This document shows, in pieces, positions 25,025 through 34,871 of a stretch of DNA of 64,000 nucleotides. Source of the stretch: Lignipirellula cremea (GTDB lineage: Bacteria; Planctomycetota; Planctomycetia; Pirellulales; Pirellulaceae). The notes beneath the pieces were generated by a model. It ran no database searches. It saw nothing but the letters and a program-made list of their open reading frames with translations, and was not told the DNA's origin. The position numbers and the translations under genes are program-made. The DNA lies in assembly GCF_007751035.1 (NCBI RefSeq), contig NZ_CP036433.1, positions 1,841,001-1,905,000 on the forward strand. The letters are read 5' to 3'. Numbering within the stretch: position 1 is the first letter of the stretch; every line of letters starts with the position of its first letter.

Positions 25025-25479
25025 AGGGATGGATCGCGCGGGAAGTTGCTGCCCGTCCAGGCGAACGCACCCTTCCTTTCGCGATCAATCCACCAATTTA
25101 CCTTGAGCGAGGCCGAATGAAAAGGGTTAGTTCCCGGTTTGACAATTTGCCAGCGAACCGTCCCGATCTGTTGGGCTGGCGAAACCAGACACCCATTTTC
25201 AGGCTAGAGAAACCAGACACCCACTTTCAGTTTCTGGCGGAGTGAATTCAGGCAGTCTTCTCCATTGCCCAAGGCATGCGTTCGCCTGCCCGGGAATCCG
25301 GAACAAACAGTTAATCAGGAAAGGGAGCAGATGGCCCGGATTCTACTAATCCTCCGGTTAGCAGGCCAGATTTGCCAGACACGGACTGGGGGAACCTGGC
25401 GCGAAATACTTGACTCGCCCCCTCAGGGCTGGGAAGATCTCCCCGTTCCCCCTTTTTTCCACTTCAAGGGACCTGATCG
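25025..25479. repeat. Intergenic region with a 22-bp direct repeat
   Basis: Between the tRNA and the first TerB-like gene. GAAACCAGACACCCATTTTC (extending to AG, 25181-25202) recurs with one mismatch at 25209-25230, a spacing of 28 bases. No coding frame is convincing. The repeat could be the remains of a mobile element or a tandem operator; I cannot tell which. Confidence 0.45.
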
Positions 25480-25923
25480 ATGGGCCTGTTCGATTCCTTA
25501 TTTGGCGGAATGGAAGCCAGCACGAAACTCAATCCTCAGGAAGCGTTTGCGGGGATTCTGCTTGGCGCCAGTGCATGCGACGGACACATTGCGGACGACG
25601 AGGTGCAATGCCTGGTCACGACCCTGGTGCGCATGAAAATGTTCCAGCGCTTTACCGGCCCCCAGTTCAACCAGACGCTGAACAAGCTGCTGGGCTTTCT
25701 CAAAAAGAAAGGGGTCGATGCGCTGATCGACGCCTGTGCGGCCGGCTTGCCGAAGAATCTCGACAAGACTGCTTTCACCAACGCTTGCGACATTGTTCTG
25801 GCCGACGGCGTGGTGGAGCCCGATGAAAAAATGTTTATCGATCGCTTGCGGGTTAAACTGGGCATCGACGAACCAATCGCCAAAGCCATCGCCGAGGTGA
25901 TGGTTATTAAAAATCGAGGGTAG
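25480..25923 (+). CDS. TerB-like protein, copy 1
   Basis: 147 residues, all helical by composition. NPQEAFAGILLGASACDGHI with following ADDEVQ, and later FTNACDIVLADGVVEPDEKM with FIDRL, are the two pseudo-repeated helix-acidic loop-helix blocks (A-D-G-x-x-x-x-x-E) of TerB/DjlA-like domains. TerB-like domains bind divalent metals through these acidic residues and are found in stress, tellurite and phage-defence gene sets. No other ter genes are nearby. A paralogue follows 47 bases downstream. Confidence 0.8.
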   Translation: MGLFDSLFGGMEASTKLNPQEAFAGILLGASACDGHIADDEVQCLVTTLVRMKMFQRFTGPQFNQTLNKLLGFLKKKGVDALIDACAAGLPKNLDKTAFTNACDIVLADGVVEPDEKMFIDRLRVKLGIDEPIAKAIAEVMVIKNRG

Positions 25924-25970
25924 CGTCGCGGCGGTGCGGCGAAATTTTTATTGCGAAGGGCGACAATTTC

Positions 25971-26417
25971 ATGTCATTATTCGACGATGTCCTGGGCGAC
26001 TCCTCTTTTCAGCCTCAAGCTTTTGGACCCCAGGAGGCGTTCGCCGGGATCCTGCTAAGCGCTTCTGCCTGCGACGGCCATATCGCCGACGAAGAGGTGC
26101 AAAGCCTGATGACGATCCTCACGCGGATGAAGCTGTACCAGCACGTTCCGCCCCACAAGTTCAACTCCATGATGGACCGGCTGATCGGCGTGCTGAAACG
26201 CGGCGGCCCGGAAAAGCTGGTGCAAATGTCGACGCCCGCCATTCCGCCCGAGCTGCGGGAAACGGTCTTTGCCAACGCCTGCGATATCGTGCTGGCCGAC
26301 GGCGTGGTGGAGCAGGACGAAAAAGAGTTCATCGACGATCTGCTGGTCAAACTCGAAATCGACCGGAACCGGGCCACCAATATCGTGAAGGTCATGGTCT
26401 TCAAGAACCAGGGCTAA
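25971..26417 (+). CDS. TerB-like protein, copy 2
   Basis: 148 residues starting MSLFDDVLGDSSFQPQAFGP. It aligns end to end with the preceding protein: QEAFAGILLSASACDGHIAD with EEVQ, ANACDIVLADGVVEQDEKEF, and the shared ending VMVFKNQG versus VMVIKNRG. Both acidic loops are preserved. The pair arose by tandem duplication and has diverged most in the central segment. They are probably co-transcribed and may form a heterodimer. Confidence 0.8.
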   Translation: MSLFDDVLGDSSFQPQAFGPQEAFAGILLSASACDGHIADEEVQSLMTILTRMKLYQHVPPHKFNSMMDRLIGVLKRGGPEKLVQMSTPAIPPELRETVFANACDIVLADGVVEQDEKEFIDDLLVKLEIDRNRATNIVKVMVFKNQG

Positions 26418-26536
26418 CGCATCGCGGCCGGTCCGCCGCCTTCACCCGTTAATCGGCGCTGACGAATTCCCTGCGCAATCGCAGCCGGTTAACTTGTCCT
26501 CCTTTGATCTTTCTCCCTGTGTCTGAAGGCTGTTTC

Positions 26537-27637
26537 ATGAGTCCGTTTGTTCGCCGTTTGTCTTTACGCTGCCTGGTGTTGTCCCTCCTGCTGTGCGGCG
26601 CTTCTTCCGTCGCGGCGGCCGAAATGGTGTGGATCGACCTGCATCAACTGGGAGTCGAAGGCCAGGCCTGGAAGGAAGTCAAAGCCCCCTACGATCGCCT
26701 GCCCGCCAAAGCCGAAGGCGTAGTCCGCGATCCGGTCTGGAGTCTCAGCCGCCACTCGGCCGGCATGGCGGCCCGTTTTGTCACCGACGCCACCGAGATC
26801 CACGCCCGCTGGACGCTCACCTCGCCCAACCTGGCCATGTCGCACATGCCGGCGACCGGAGTCAGCGGCGTTGACCTGTATGTCAGAACCGACGAAGGCT
26901 GGCGCTGGCTGGCGGTCGGTCGTCCGAGCGCCCAGACCAATTCCGTCACGCTGGTCAGCGGCCTGTCGCCCGGCGTGCGGGAGTACCTGCTGTATCTGCC
27001 GCTGTATAACGGGGTGAGTTCGGTCGAAGTCGGCGTGCCCGCGGCGAACGTGATCAAGAAGGCTCCGCCCCGCCCGAAGCATCTGGCAAAGCCGATCCTG
27101 TTCTGGGGGACGTCGATCACCCATGGGGCCTGCGCCTCGCGGCCGGGGACCACGCACTCGGCCATTCTGGGCCGTCGTTTCGATCGCCCGATCATCAATC
27201 TGGGATTCTCCGGCAACGGCAAAATGGAGCCCGAAGTCGCCCAGCTGGCGGCCGAGCTGGATCCGGCCGTCTATGTCATCGACTGCCTGCCCAACATGAA
27301 CGCCAGCGAGGTGGAGCAGCGCGTGGAAGGCCTGGTCGAGATCTTGCGCAAGGCCCATCCGACCACGCCGATCGTCCTGGCCGAAGATCGAACTTACGCC
27401 AATGCCTTTTTGATTCCCAGCAAGGCCGAGCGGAACGCCACCAGCCGTGTCGCCCTGCGGGCCGGTTTTGAACGCCTGCAGAAAAAGGGAGTCAAACACC
27501 TGTACTACCTGCCGGGCGATACCCAGCTGGGAGCCGATGGCGACGATACGGTCGACAGCTCGCACCCTAACGACCTGGGTTTCATGCGGATGGCGGACGC
27601 CTTTGACAAAGTGCTCCGGCCGCTGCTGGCTCCCTGA
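26537..27637 (+). CDS. Secreted SGNH/GDSL-type hydrolase
   Basis: 366 residues from the ATG at 26537 (MSPFVRRLSLRCLVLSLLLC), a Sec signal peptide cleaved near AAA. Residues about 30-170 form an N-terminal beta domain; the hydrolase core follows with PILFWGTSITHGACAS (block I, nucleophile serine), LGFSGNGKMEPE (block II glycine), DCLPNMNASE (block III asparagine) and DSSHPNDLGF (block V, catalytic D and H). It would cleave an ester, probably on a carbohydrate or lipid outside the cytoplasm. The upstream in-frame ATG at 26504 would spoil the signal peptide. Confidence 0.88.
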   Translation: MSPFVRRLSLRCLVLSLLLCGASSVAAAEMVWIDLHQLGVEGQAWKEVKAPYDRLPAKAEGVVRDPVWSLSRHSAGMAARFVTDATEIHARWTLTSPNLAMSHMPATGVSGVDLYVRTDEGWRWLAVGRPSAQTNSVTLVSGLSPGVREYLLYLPLYNGVSSVEVGVPAANVIKKAPPRPKHLAKPILFWGTSITHGACASRPGTTHSAILGRRFDRPIINLGFSGNGKMEPEVAQLAAELDPAVYVIDCLPNMNASEVEQRVEGLVEILRKAHPTTPIVLAEDRTYANAFLIPSKAERNATSRVALRAGFERLQKKGVKHLYYLPGDTQLGADGDDTVDSSHPNDLGFMRMADAFDKVLRPLLAP

Positions 27638-27903
27638 TCTTCAGTCCGCCTGAAAGCCTTGCCGCCCGCGAGGATTCCTTCCGCATCGGTCAAAAGTTGG
27701 TAAAGGGTCGGTCAAAAAATGATGCGACCGGCCAGTGATTGGGCGCAAGGTGGAAATTTGCAAGCCTTTGAAACCAAAGAGCTTGCGATCAAATCGTGCC
27801 TGCTGCAAGGATTTTCCACAACCAGAACGGGCGGTTTGCGAATACTATCAATGAGGCGGGAGGTTCGCTTTCAACAGGGTCATTTTCAGGAAAGGGGAGG
27901 ATC

Positions 27904-29088
27904 GTGGAAACGCAATTTATCGCCCCCATTCCCGAACACTTTATTCCCATTCGCCAGCGCGACCTGGGCCGCATGCTGTGCGCGGAGCTGGAAGGGGAGC
28001 TCCAGGGCCAACTGGCGGAGTTGTTCCAAACGATCGAGCATGCGCTTGCCCAGGAGCATTTGCATGTGCAGCGTGAACTGAAAGAAGCGTATGCTCCTTT
28101 CGACCCCGATACCGATGTCACGTTTGAGCCCGACCATTCCGCAGCCGCCAAGACCGAGTCGGCGCGGCTGCTGCTGGAACATCTGGATCAGGTGCTGGAG
28201 CAGGCGAACTTTGTCCCGCTGACCCGCGACGCCATTGAAGAATCGCTGGCCGCAACCGGCATGCAAAAATCGAATGTGCATGTCGATTTCTCGGTCTTTG
28301 ATATCCTCCAGGTCTACGCTCGGGGCGATCGCCGCGAGACGACGACGGTGCGCCGCTGGCAGACATGCTTCAGGGAGGAAGTGGTCGTCCAGTCGATTTA
28401 CGCCCGTTTGGCGGTGGTGTTTCGCCTGCAGCCGGAAGCCAGGCTGGATCGTCACGACCCCGCGTCCGACGCCATTTTCCTGAAGCTCTTTCAGTCGATC
28501 CCGCAGACCGATATGCGGATGCTGCTGCCTGGCGCCAGGTACCGGATGACGCTGCTCGATCAGGGGAAGATCTGGCTGCCGACCCTGTCCGGCGCTGCGA
28601 TCACGGGGCTGAAAATTGCTCGGGGCGCGTTCGTGATCGCGTTTGTCGGGCTGTCGGGCCTGCTGGGTCTGGCGGGACTGGTCGGCGGCGTGATTGGCTA
28701 CGGCGTGCGGTCCGTGTTCAGCTATCACCAGACCAAGAAAAAGTATCAGCTTACGCTGGTGCAGAGCCTGCTGTACAAAACGCTCGACACCAACTCTGGC
28801 GTGCTGCATCGCCTGCTGGATGAATCGGTCGAGCAGGAATGCCGCGAGACGATGCTATCGTACTTTCTGTTATGGCGCAGCGAGCAACCGCTGACCGAAG
28901 CAGAACTCGATGCGCAGGCCGAGGCGTACCTGCTTGAGAAGCTGGGCGATCAGATCGACTTTGAAGCCGACGACGCCTTGGTGAAGCTGGTCCGTTTAAA
29001 CCTGGTGCAGGCCTTGCCCGGCGGACGTTACCAGGCCCAGCCGCTGGCCGACTGCCGCCCGCTGGCCAACAGTCGCGGCGGACGATAA
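27904..29088 (+). CDS. TMEM143 / DUF3754 family membrane protein
   Basis: 394 residues from a GTG at 27904 preceded by GGGGAGG at 5-11 bases, which is why I prefer it to the ATG at 27796. Residues 1-30 (FIPIRQRDLGRMLCAELEGE) and the region ending YRMTLLDQGKIWLPTLSG are soluble; two adjacent hydrophobic segments (GAFVIAFVGLSGLLGLAGLV, GGVIGYGVRSVF) follow, then the family motif KKKYQLTLVQSLLYKTLDTN and GVLHRLLDESVEQE. This matches DUF3754, the bacterial relatives of mitochondrial TMEM143. Function unknown. Confidence 0.8.
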   Translation: METQFIAPIPEHFIPIRQRDLGRMLCAELEGELQGQLAELFQTIEHALAQEHLHVQRELKEAYAPFDPDTDVTFEPDHSAAAKTESARLLLEHLDQVLEQANFVPLTRDAIEESLAATGMQKSNVHVDFSVFDILQVYARGDRRETTTVRRWQTCFREEVVVQSIYARLAVVFRLQPEARLDRHDPASDAIFLKLFQSIPQTDMRMLLPGARYRMTLLDQGKIWLPTLSGAAITGLKIARGAFVIAFVGLSGLLGLAGLVGGVIGYGVRSVFSYHQTKKKYQLTLVQSLLYKTLDTNSGVLHRLLDESVEQECRETMLSYFLLWRSEQPLTEAELDAQAEAYLLEKLGDQIDFEADDALVKLVRLNLVQALPGGRYQAQPLADCRPLANSRGGR

Positions 29089-29158
29089 GTCTGGCCGCGA
29101 GAAGATCGTCGCCCGCAGCAGCATGGCGGCTGCGGACGCGTGAGGAACCGACGCCCGC

Positions 29159-30268
29159 TTACGGCTGGCAGTAATCGAGGGCCAGCAAGGCGTAGCCGGT
29201 AACCAGGTTGGCGTCGCCTTCCATCCAGCGTTCATTCTCGTTGGTCCAGGAACCGTCGGCTTTTTGTCGACGGGCAAGTTCCGCGACCAGTTCGGCCCGC
29301 CAGTTGTGTTTGGCGCCGTCGGAATCGACGAACGTCTCTTGTCCCAGGGCGTCGAGCGCTTTGGCGAAGGTGTGGTAGTAGTAGAACAAACCCGCGTCGC
29401 CCATGCCGGGGTTCATGTCGGTCGTGTAGTTCTTCTGCAGCCAGCTGACGGCCGCTTTGACGCGGGGGTCGTCGGCTTTCACGCCGGCAAAGATCATGCT
29501 TTTGAGCCCGGCGTAGGTCATCGACCCGTAACTACGGAGGCCGCCCGTTTCTGTCGGGCCGGCCTGACTGGTGCCGCCTGCGGCCGGCGTGTAATAGAAG
29601 CCGCCGTCGGGATTCTTGCCGGCGAAAGGCGTGGTGTTGGCCGCCGATTCCAGATTCTGGCAACGCGACACAAACACCAGGGCGCGCTGGATCGCTTCAT
29701 CATCCGGCCCGGCGCCGGCCGCCTTGAGGGCGTCGATCATGAACGAGGTGTTCGAAAGGTCGGGGCGTTTGTGGCCGCCGTACCCGGCGCCGCCGTAGGC
29801 CGGGTTGTCGATGTCGGCGCTTTCCTCGGCGTCCCACTGGATCCCCTTGAGGAAGCTCTCGGCCTGGGCCAGCTGCTTGTCGTACTTGCCGTTCTGGTTC
29901 GCTTCGGCGAAGCACATTACCGCCAGGGCCGTTTCATAATTGCGGTGCGTTGAACCGGGAGCATACACGCCGCCGTCTTTTTGCGAAAAAGTTTCCACAA
30001 ACGCCAATCCGCGGGCGACGACCGGATCCTGGGGCGTGCGACCATGTTTCAACAGGGCCGTGACCACCAGGGCGGTGACGGCGGGGCCTTTCTGGCCGCT
30101 GAAAGAGCCATCATCGGCCTGGCCTTTGGTGCGCAGGAAATCAATCGCTTTGGCCGTGGTCTGATCGTACTGCCGGCGGCTGGTTTGGGCTGCGTCGTCT
30201 GCAACGGCAACCACGGAACAACAGGCGCAGGCCAGGGCGGACAGCAATAAAGGGCGTAAAATTCGCAT
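29159..30268 (-). CDS. Secreted squalene-cyclase/prenyltransferase-like repeat protein
   Basis: 369 residues from the ATG at 30268, preceded by GGGAGAAGAG. A signal peptide (MRILRPLLLSALACACCSVV) is followed by repeated alpha-alpha hairpins of the terpene-cyclase toroid: KAIDFLRTKGQADDGSFSGQ, RGLAFVETFSQKDGGVYAPG, SFMIDALKAAGAGPDDEAIQ, LRSYGSMTYAGLKSMIFAGV, and LARRQKADGSWTNENERWME. The DxDD catalytic motif of true cyclases is not seen. Planctomycetes have many exported proteins of this fold whose ligands are unknown. Confidence 0.8.
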   Translation of the reverse strand: MRILRPLLLSALACACCSVVAVADDAAQTSRRQYDQTTAKAIDFLRTKGQADDGSFSGQKGPAVTALVVTALLKHGRTPQDPVVARGLAFVETFSQKDGGVYAPGSTHRNYETALAVMCFAEANQNGKYDKQLAQAESFLKGIQWDAEESADIDNPAYGGAGYGGHKRPDLSNTSFMIDALKAAGAGPDDEAIQRALVFVSRCQNLESAANTTPFAGKNPDGGFYYTPAAGGTSQAGPTETGGLRSYGSMTYAGLKSMIFAGVKADDPRVKAAVSWLQKNYTTDMNPGMGDAGLFYYYHTFAKALDALGQETFVDSDGAKHNWRAELVAELARRQKADGSWTNENERWMEGDANLVTGYALLALDYCQP

Positions 30269-30636
30269 CTCTTCTCCCAAAAAGGAGTCTGTTCTGATGG
30301 CGCAGCATAAGGCAAACGCGCCGCCTTTTATTCTAGTTTTCTGTCGCCCCGAATAACAAGGCCGCAGAAGCAAAAGCAGCGCCCATTCCGGCCATTCCCA
30401 CGTCCCTCGGGGCGCCTGGCTCGCGGGATTTCCTCGGAGGGAGCCGTTTCCGCCGATGGCGTTCGACCGCGGGGCCGGCAGGGACGGGCCGAATCTCCCC
30501 GCAGGAGCCCGGGCCGGACAGGACCCCTCGCAGGAGCATGTGGGAGGTTTCGTCTTTTACCAGCGGACGATTTTCGCTAATTTATCCTGTACGCTTCTGG
30601 AAATCGCTAGCACGCAAGCAGTTGTAAATATCGCCC
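30269..30636. other. Divergent promoter region before smc
   Basis: The squalene-cyclase-like gene and smc start here in opposite directions. Apart from an AT-rich stretch at about 30570-30590 just ahead of smc I see no clear promoter hexamers, repeats or coding frame. Confidence 0.4.
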
Positions 30637-33600
30637 ATGCTGAAGGCCCTGGAACTTGTCGGCTTCAAAAGCTTTGCCGACAAAACTCGATTCGACTTTC
30701 CCCCCGGCATTACCGTGGTGGTTGGGCCTAATGGCTCCGGCAAGTCGAACGTCGTCGACGCCATGAAATGGGTGCTGGGCGAAACGAGCGTGAAGAGCCT
30801 CCGCGGCAAGGAAATGTCGGACGTCATCTTCAAAGGCGGCGCCTCGCGCAAACCGCTGCACACGGCCGAAGCGACCATTATCTTCGATAACGAAGACCGC
30901 CGCCTGCCGCTCGATGCGCCCGAAGTCCACGTCACCCGCCGCGTGTATCGCTCCGGCGAAGGCGAATATCTGATCAATCGCGAGCCGTGCCGCCTCAAAG
31001 ATATCCGCGACCTGTTCCGCGGCACGGGCGTCGGGGCCGACGCATACAGCATCATCGAACAGGGCAAAGTCGATCGCATGCTGCAGGCGTCGCCCAAGGA
31101 TCGCCGCGCCATTTTCGAAGAAGCGGCCGGCATCAGCCGCTTCAAAGCGAAAAAGATCGAAGCCCAAAGGCGGCTCGAACGCGTCGACCAGAACATGCTC
31201 CGCCTGTCGGATATTGTCGAAGAGGTCGAAAGCCGCCTCCGCAACGTCCGTTCCCAGGCCGGCAAAGCAAAGCGTTATAAAGAGTACAGCGAACGACTCC
31301 AGCAACTCCGCACGCAGGTCGGCCTGAGCGACTACCGCCGCCTGACCGACAAACTGAACGAGCTGGAAACGCAATCCGAGCAGTACAAGGCCGTCGCCCT
31401 CGAAGCCAAAGAAGCGCTGGAAGCCAGCGACGCCCGCACGGCCGAAATTGAAGAGGACGTCAACGAAGTCGACGAAGCCGTCCGCACCACCGAGGCCCGC
31501 TTCTCACGCGTTCGCGAAGGCATCTCCAGCCACGAATCCAACACCGAGCACCTCCGCCCTCGGCTGGCCGAACTGAACGAAGAACAGATCCGGCAAGGGC
31601 GGGAAACCCGTCGCCTGCTCGATCGGGCGGGCGAACTGCAGCAGCGGCTCGCCGGGATCCAGACCACGCTCGCCGCCGCAGAAAACGACTACACCCAGCT
31701 GTCCGAATCGGCGGCCGACCATGAAACGGCCCTGGAAAACATTTCGACCCGCCTGGCGGAACTGCGCGAAGTCAACGAAGGCCGTCGCCAGGAATACCTC
31801 GACGCCATGCGGCTCTCCGCCAGCCTGGGGAACCAGGTCAGCAGCACCCGCTCTCGCCTGGCCGCTGTCGAAGCAGCCGTCAATCGCGGCCGCACGCAAC
31901 TGGAAGAGCTGGCCGAAACGCTCGACCAGCAGACCGAACAGCTGGCCATTCTGGAGGCCGAACAGACCCGCCTGGAGAAGCTCACCCAGAGCAAACGGGA
32001 AGAGCTGGACGCCGCCCGGAAAGATCTGGTCGAAAGCCGGCGGGATCAAACGCTCCTGCAGGACGAACTGAACCAGCTCCGCAATCGCCACAGCGGCGAT
32101 GTCCAGCGGGCCGAGGTCCTGTCCGAACTGGAGAAGCGTTTTGAAGGCCTCACCACCGGCGTCAAGGAAGTCCTGGCCCGGGCCCGGCAGGAATCGGAGG
32201 GGCCGTTCCGCGATGTCCGCGGTCTGGTCGCGGACCTGATCCAGGTCAACGTCGAGAACGCTCCGCTGGTCGATCTGGCGCTGGGCGATCGGGCCCAGTA
32301 CATTGTGCTGTCGGGCGATCGTCTGCTTGGTCTGCTCCGCTCCGACGAATACCGCGTGGCCGGACGCGTCGGCTTCCTGCGGCTGGAGCCGTCGCCCCAG
32401 GACAAACCGTCGCTGGCCGACCTGGAAGGGAAAACGGGCGTCATGGGCCGGCTGGATCGCCTCGCCCGCACTACTCCCGAATACGAACCGCTGGTCCGGC
32501 GGCTGCTGGCCGGCGTATGGCTGGTGCGCGACCTGGAGATCGCGTTGGATCTAAGCGGCGAACACCCGGGCCTGCGCTACATTACGCCGTCAGGCTATAT
32601 GGTCGATAACGACGGCGCCGTCGTGGTGGGACCGCGGCAGCGGAGTTCCGGCCTGATCTCCCGTCGTAGTGAACTCCGGGCCCTGCGGGTCGAGATCGAC
32701 GACCTGGCCGAACAGATCGCCGACTTTGAATCGCGGCACACGCTGATCGCCGATGATATCGAACGCCAGGACAAAGCCGTCGCCGTGATTGCGGAAGACC
32801 ACCGCACCGCCAGCGCGGAACTGGCCGATGTCAATGCGAGGGCCCGCACGCTCCGTGAAGCGGTCGCCCAGCTGACCCGTCGCCAGACGGAGATCGCCGA
32901 CGACCTGCAGTCCGCCGAAGTCGAAGAGCAGCAGTTGACCGCCGCCCTGTCCGCCGCGGAGATCCAGCTGGCCGAAACCGACGAACGTTCCGGACTGCTG
33001 GAAACGCAAATCCGCGACGACGAACAAGCGATCGAAGCGGGCGAAAGCGAACGGCAAACACGTGTCCGCGAAATCACCGCCGCCAAGGTCGACCTCGCCA
33101 AAAGCGAACAGCGGCTGGAAACCTTGCGCGGGGAAACCTCGCGTCTGGAAGTTGAACAAGAAGAACGGGTGCGCAACCTGGACCGCCTGCACGAACAGGC
33201 GGCCCAGAACAAAACCCGCTTGCGCGAAGCGGAACGCGCCATCCTGGCGTCCAGCGGGCAACTGGCCGAGCTCTACCTGTTAAAGGACGGCCTGGCGATC
33301 ACCTCCGCCGAACTGGCCGAGCGTCGACGCGAAACGGCGGCCGAAAGGGCCGAACTGCTCCGCAGCTCGCAGCAGAACCAGAAGCAGCTCCGCTCGATCG
33401 AAGAGAAACAGCATTCGGCCCAGCTGAAGTGCGGCGAGATTCGCCACGAACGCGGCAACCTGGCCGAACGACTGCTGGAAGATTACGGCATCGACCTGTC
33501 GACCATGCCCGACGAAGCCAGCGAAGAAGAACTGGCGGAACGCGACCAGATCGAAGAAGAGATCTCCGCACTGCGACGGAAGATCAATAATGTCGGCGCG

Positions 33601-34248
33601 GTCAACATGGAAGCACTGCACGAGCTGGACGAACTGGAGTCCCGTTTTGGCGTGCTCAGCGGCCAGTACCACGACCTGATCGCCGCCAAGGAATCGCTCG
33701 AACGCATCATCCAGCGCATCAACGCCGACAGCCGGCGCCTGTTTGCCGAAACTCTGGAAGCCATTCGCGTGAACTTCCAGGCCCTGTATCGACGTTCGTT
33801 CGGCGGCGGCAAAGCCGACCTGGTGCTGGAGCCTGGCGTCGACATTCTGGAAAGCGGTATCGATATCGTCGCCACTCCGCCGGGCAAGCCCGAGTTCAGT
33901 AACTCGCTGCTAAGCGGCGGCGAGAAAGCGCTCACCGCCGTGTCGCTGCTGATGGCCATCTTCCAGTTCCGCCCCAGTCCGTTCTGCGTGCTCGACGAAG
34001 TCGACGCCCCGTTCGACGAGGCGAATGTCGGCCGCTTCGTCGATGTGCTCCGCGAGTTTCTGGGCTTCACCAAGTTCGTGATTGTCACGCACTCCAAGAA
34101 AACCATGACCGCGGCGAATACCTTGTATGGCGTGACCATGCAGGAGTCGGGCGTTTCCAAGAAGGTTTCTGTCCAGTTCGACGATGTCAGCGACGACGGC
34201 CACATCAGCCAGGCCGCCGTCGAACGCGCCGAAGAAGACGCTGCCTGA
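30637..34248 (+). CDS. smc: Chromosome segregation ATPase SMC
   Basis: 1203 residues, the usual SMC length. The N-terminal head has MLKALELVGFKSFADKTRFD and the Walker A GPNGSGKSNVVDAMKWVLGE. Residues about 170-500 and 680-1020 are long coiled coils; the hinge lies between (SEGPFRDVRGLVADLIQVN and LALGDRAQYIVL...). The C-terminal head has the signature LLSGGEKALTAVSLLMAIFQ and Walker B PSPFCVLDEVDAPFDEANVG. SMC dimers bind and loop DNA for nucleoid compaction and segregation; partners ScpA/ScpB are not in the window. A preserved gene in a single piece. Confidence 0.98.
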   Translation: MLKALELVGFKSFADKTRFDFPPGITVVVGPNGSGKSNVVDAMKWVLGETSVKSLRGKEMSDVIFKGGASRKPLHTAEATIIFDNEDRRLPLDAPEVHVTRRVYRSGEGEYLINREPCRLKDIRDLFRGTGVGADAYSIIEQGKVDRMLQASPKDRRAIFEEAAGISRFKAKKIEAQRRLERVDQNMLRLSDIVEEVESRLRNVRSQAGKAKRYKEYSERLQQLRTQVGLSDYRRLTDKLNELETQSEQYKAVALEAKEALEASDARTAEIEEDVNEVDEAVRTTEARFSRVREGISSHESNTEHLRPRLAELNEEQIRQGRETRRLLDRAGELQQRLAGIQTTLAAAENDYTQLSESAADHETALENISTRLAELREVNEGRRQEYLDAMRLSASLGNQVSSTRSRLAAVEAAVNRGRTQLEELAETLDQQTEQLAILEAEQTRLEKLTQSKREELDAARKDLVESRRDQTLLQDELNQLRNRHSGDVQRAEVLSELEKRFEGLTTGVKEVLARARQESEGPFRDVRGLVADLIQVNVENAPLVDLALGDRAQYIVLSGDRLLGLLRSDEYRVAGRVGFLRLEPSPQDKPSLADLEGKTGVMGRLDRLARTTPEYEPLVRRLLAGVWLVRDLEIALDLSGEHPGLRYITPSGYMVDNDGAVVVGPRQRSSGLISRRSELRALRVEIDDLAEQIADFESRHTLIADDIERQDKAVAVIAEDHRTASAELADVNARARTLREAVAQLTRRQTEIADDLQSAEVEEQQLTAALSAAEIQLAETDERSGLLETQIRDDEQAIEAGESERQTRVREITAAKVDLAKSEQRLETLRGETSRLEVEQEERVRNLDRLHEQAAQNKTRLREAERAILASSGQLAELYLLKDGLAITSAELAERRRETAAERAELLRSSQQNQKQLRSIEEKQHSAQLKCGEIRHERGNLAERLLEDYGIDLSTMPDEASEEELAERDQIEEEISALRRKINNVGAVNMEALHELDELESRFGVLSGQYHDLIAAKESLERIIQRINADSRRLFAETLEAIRVNFQALYRRSFGGGKADLVLEPGVDILESGIDIVATPPGKPEFSNSLLSGGEKALTAVSLLMAIFQFRPSPFCVLDEVDAPFDEANVGRFVDVLREFLGFTKFVIVTHSKKTMTAANTLYGVTMQESGVSKKVSVQFDDVSDDGHISQAAVERAEEDAA

Positions 34249-34345
34249 GCTTCCCGCTCCGCCTTGACGGCGCCATACTTGAAACGGGCCTACCCGGTCG
34301 AACCGGTCCGCCGTTCGTCCTTCCTTTATGTTGCAGGCAATTTCG

Positions 34346-34804
34346 ATGAATCGCAAATATCTTCCGCTGCTGGCTTCCCTCACCGCTTGCGGCCTGCTGC
34401 TGGTTGCCGGTTGCTCAACCGAGCTGCCTGGACCGCCGCCCGCCAACTCCAGCGCATCCAACAGCCCCTCGCTTTATGGCGTGGAGCCGGTCAAGTTGAC
34501 CACGGCCGACTTCCACACGTCGGTACTGGGCTCCAACGGTCCGGCGATGGTCGATTGCTACGCCGACTGGTGCGGTCCGTGCCGCCAGCTGGCGCCGATC
34601 GTGGCCGAACTGGCCGCCGATTACGACGGCCGCGTGCTGATCGGCAAGCTCGATGTCGACGCCAGTGAAGAGATTGCCCGCAAATACCAGATCACGTCGA
34701 TTCCGACCGTGCTCTTTTTCCAGAACGGCGAGTTGGTGGATCGCGTCGTCGGCCTGGAATCCAAGCAGTCGCTCCAACGCCGCCTGGATTCCCTGCTGCA
34801 GTAA
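34346..34804 (+). CDS. Thioredoxin-domain lipoprotein, copy 1
   Basis: 152 residues from the ATG at 34346 (MNRKYLPLLASLTACGLLLV). The lipobox LVAGC gives a lipid-anchored cysteine, followed by STELPGPP and a short linker of about 20 residues. The thioredoxin domain has YADWCGPCRQLAPIVAELAA with the CGPC redox site, DVDASEEIARKYQITSIPTV including the cis-proline, and the closing FFQNGELVDRVVG. It would act in disulfide reduction or isomerisation at the cell envelope. A close paralogue lies 196 bases downstream. Confidence 0.9.
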   Translation: MNRKYLPLLASLTACGLLLVAGCSTELPGPPPANSSASNSPSLYGVEPVKLTTADFHTSVLGSNGPAMVDCYADWCGPCRQLAPIVAELAADYDGRVLIGKLDVDASEEIARKYQITSIPTVLFFQNGELVDRVVGLESKQSLQRRLDSLLQ

Positions 34805-34871
34805 GGTGAGCCAATGGGCCAGTCGCGCCCATGCATCCTGGCAAGCTCGCCGTCATTCGCTCCAGATGTGA

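Noticed and set aside
25181-25230. The two 22-bp repeats as a minimal CRISPR array
   Set aside because: Only two units, a spacer of about 6 bases, and no cas genes in the window.
25480-26417. The TerB-like pair as part of a tellurite resistance or phage-defence island
   Set aside because: The neighbours are a tRNA, an SGNH hydrolase and a TMEM143 protein; no TerC, TerD or other defence genes are visible.
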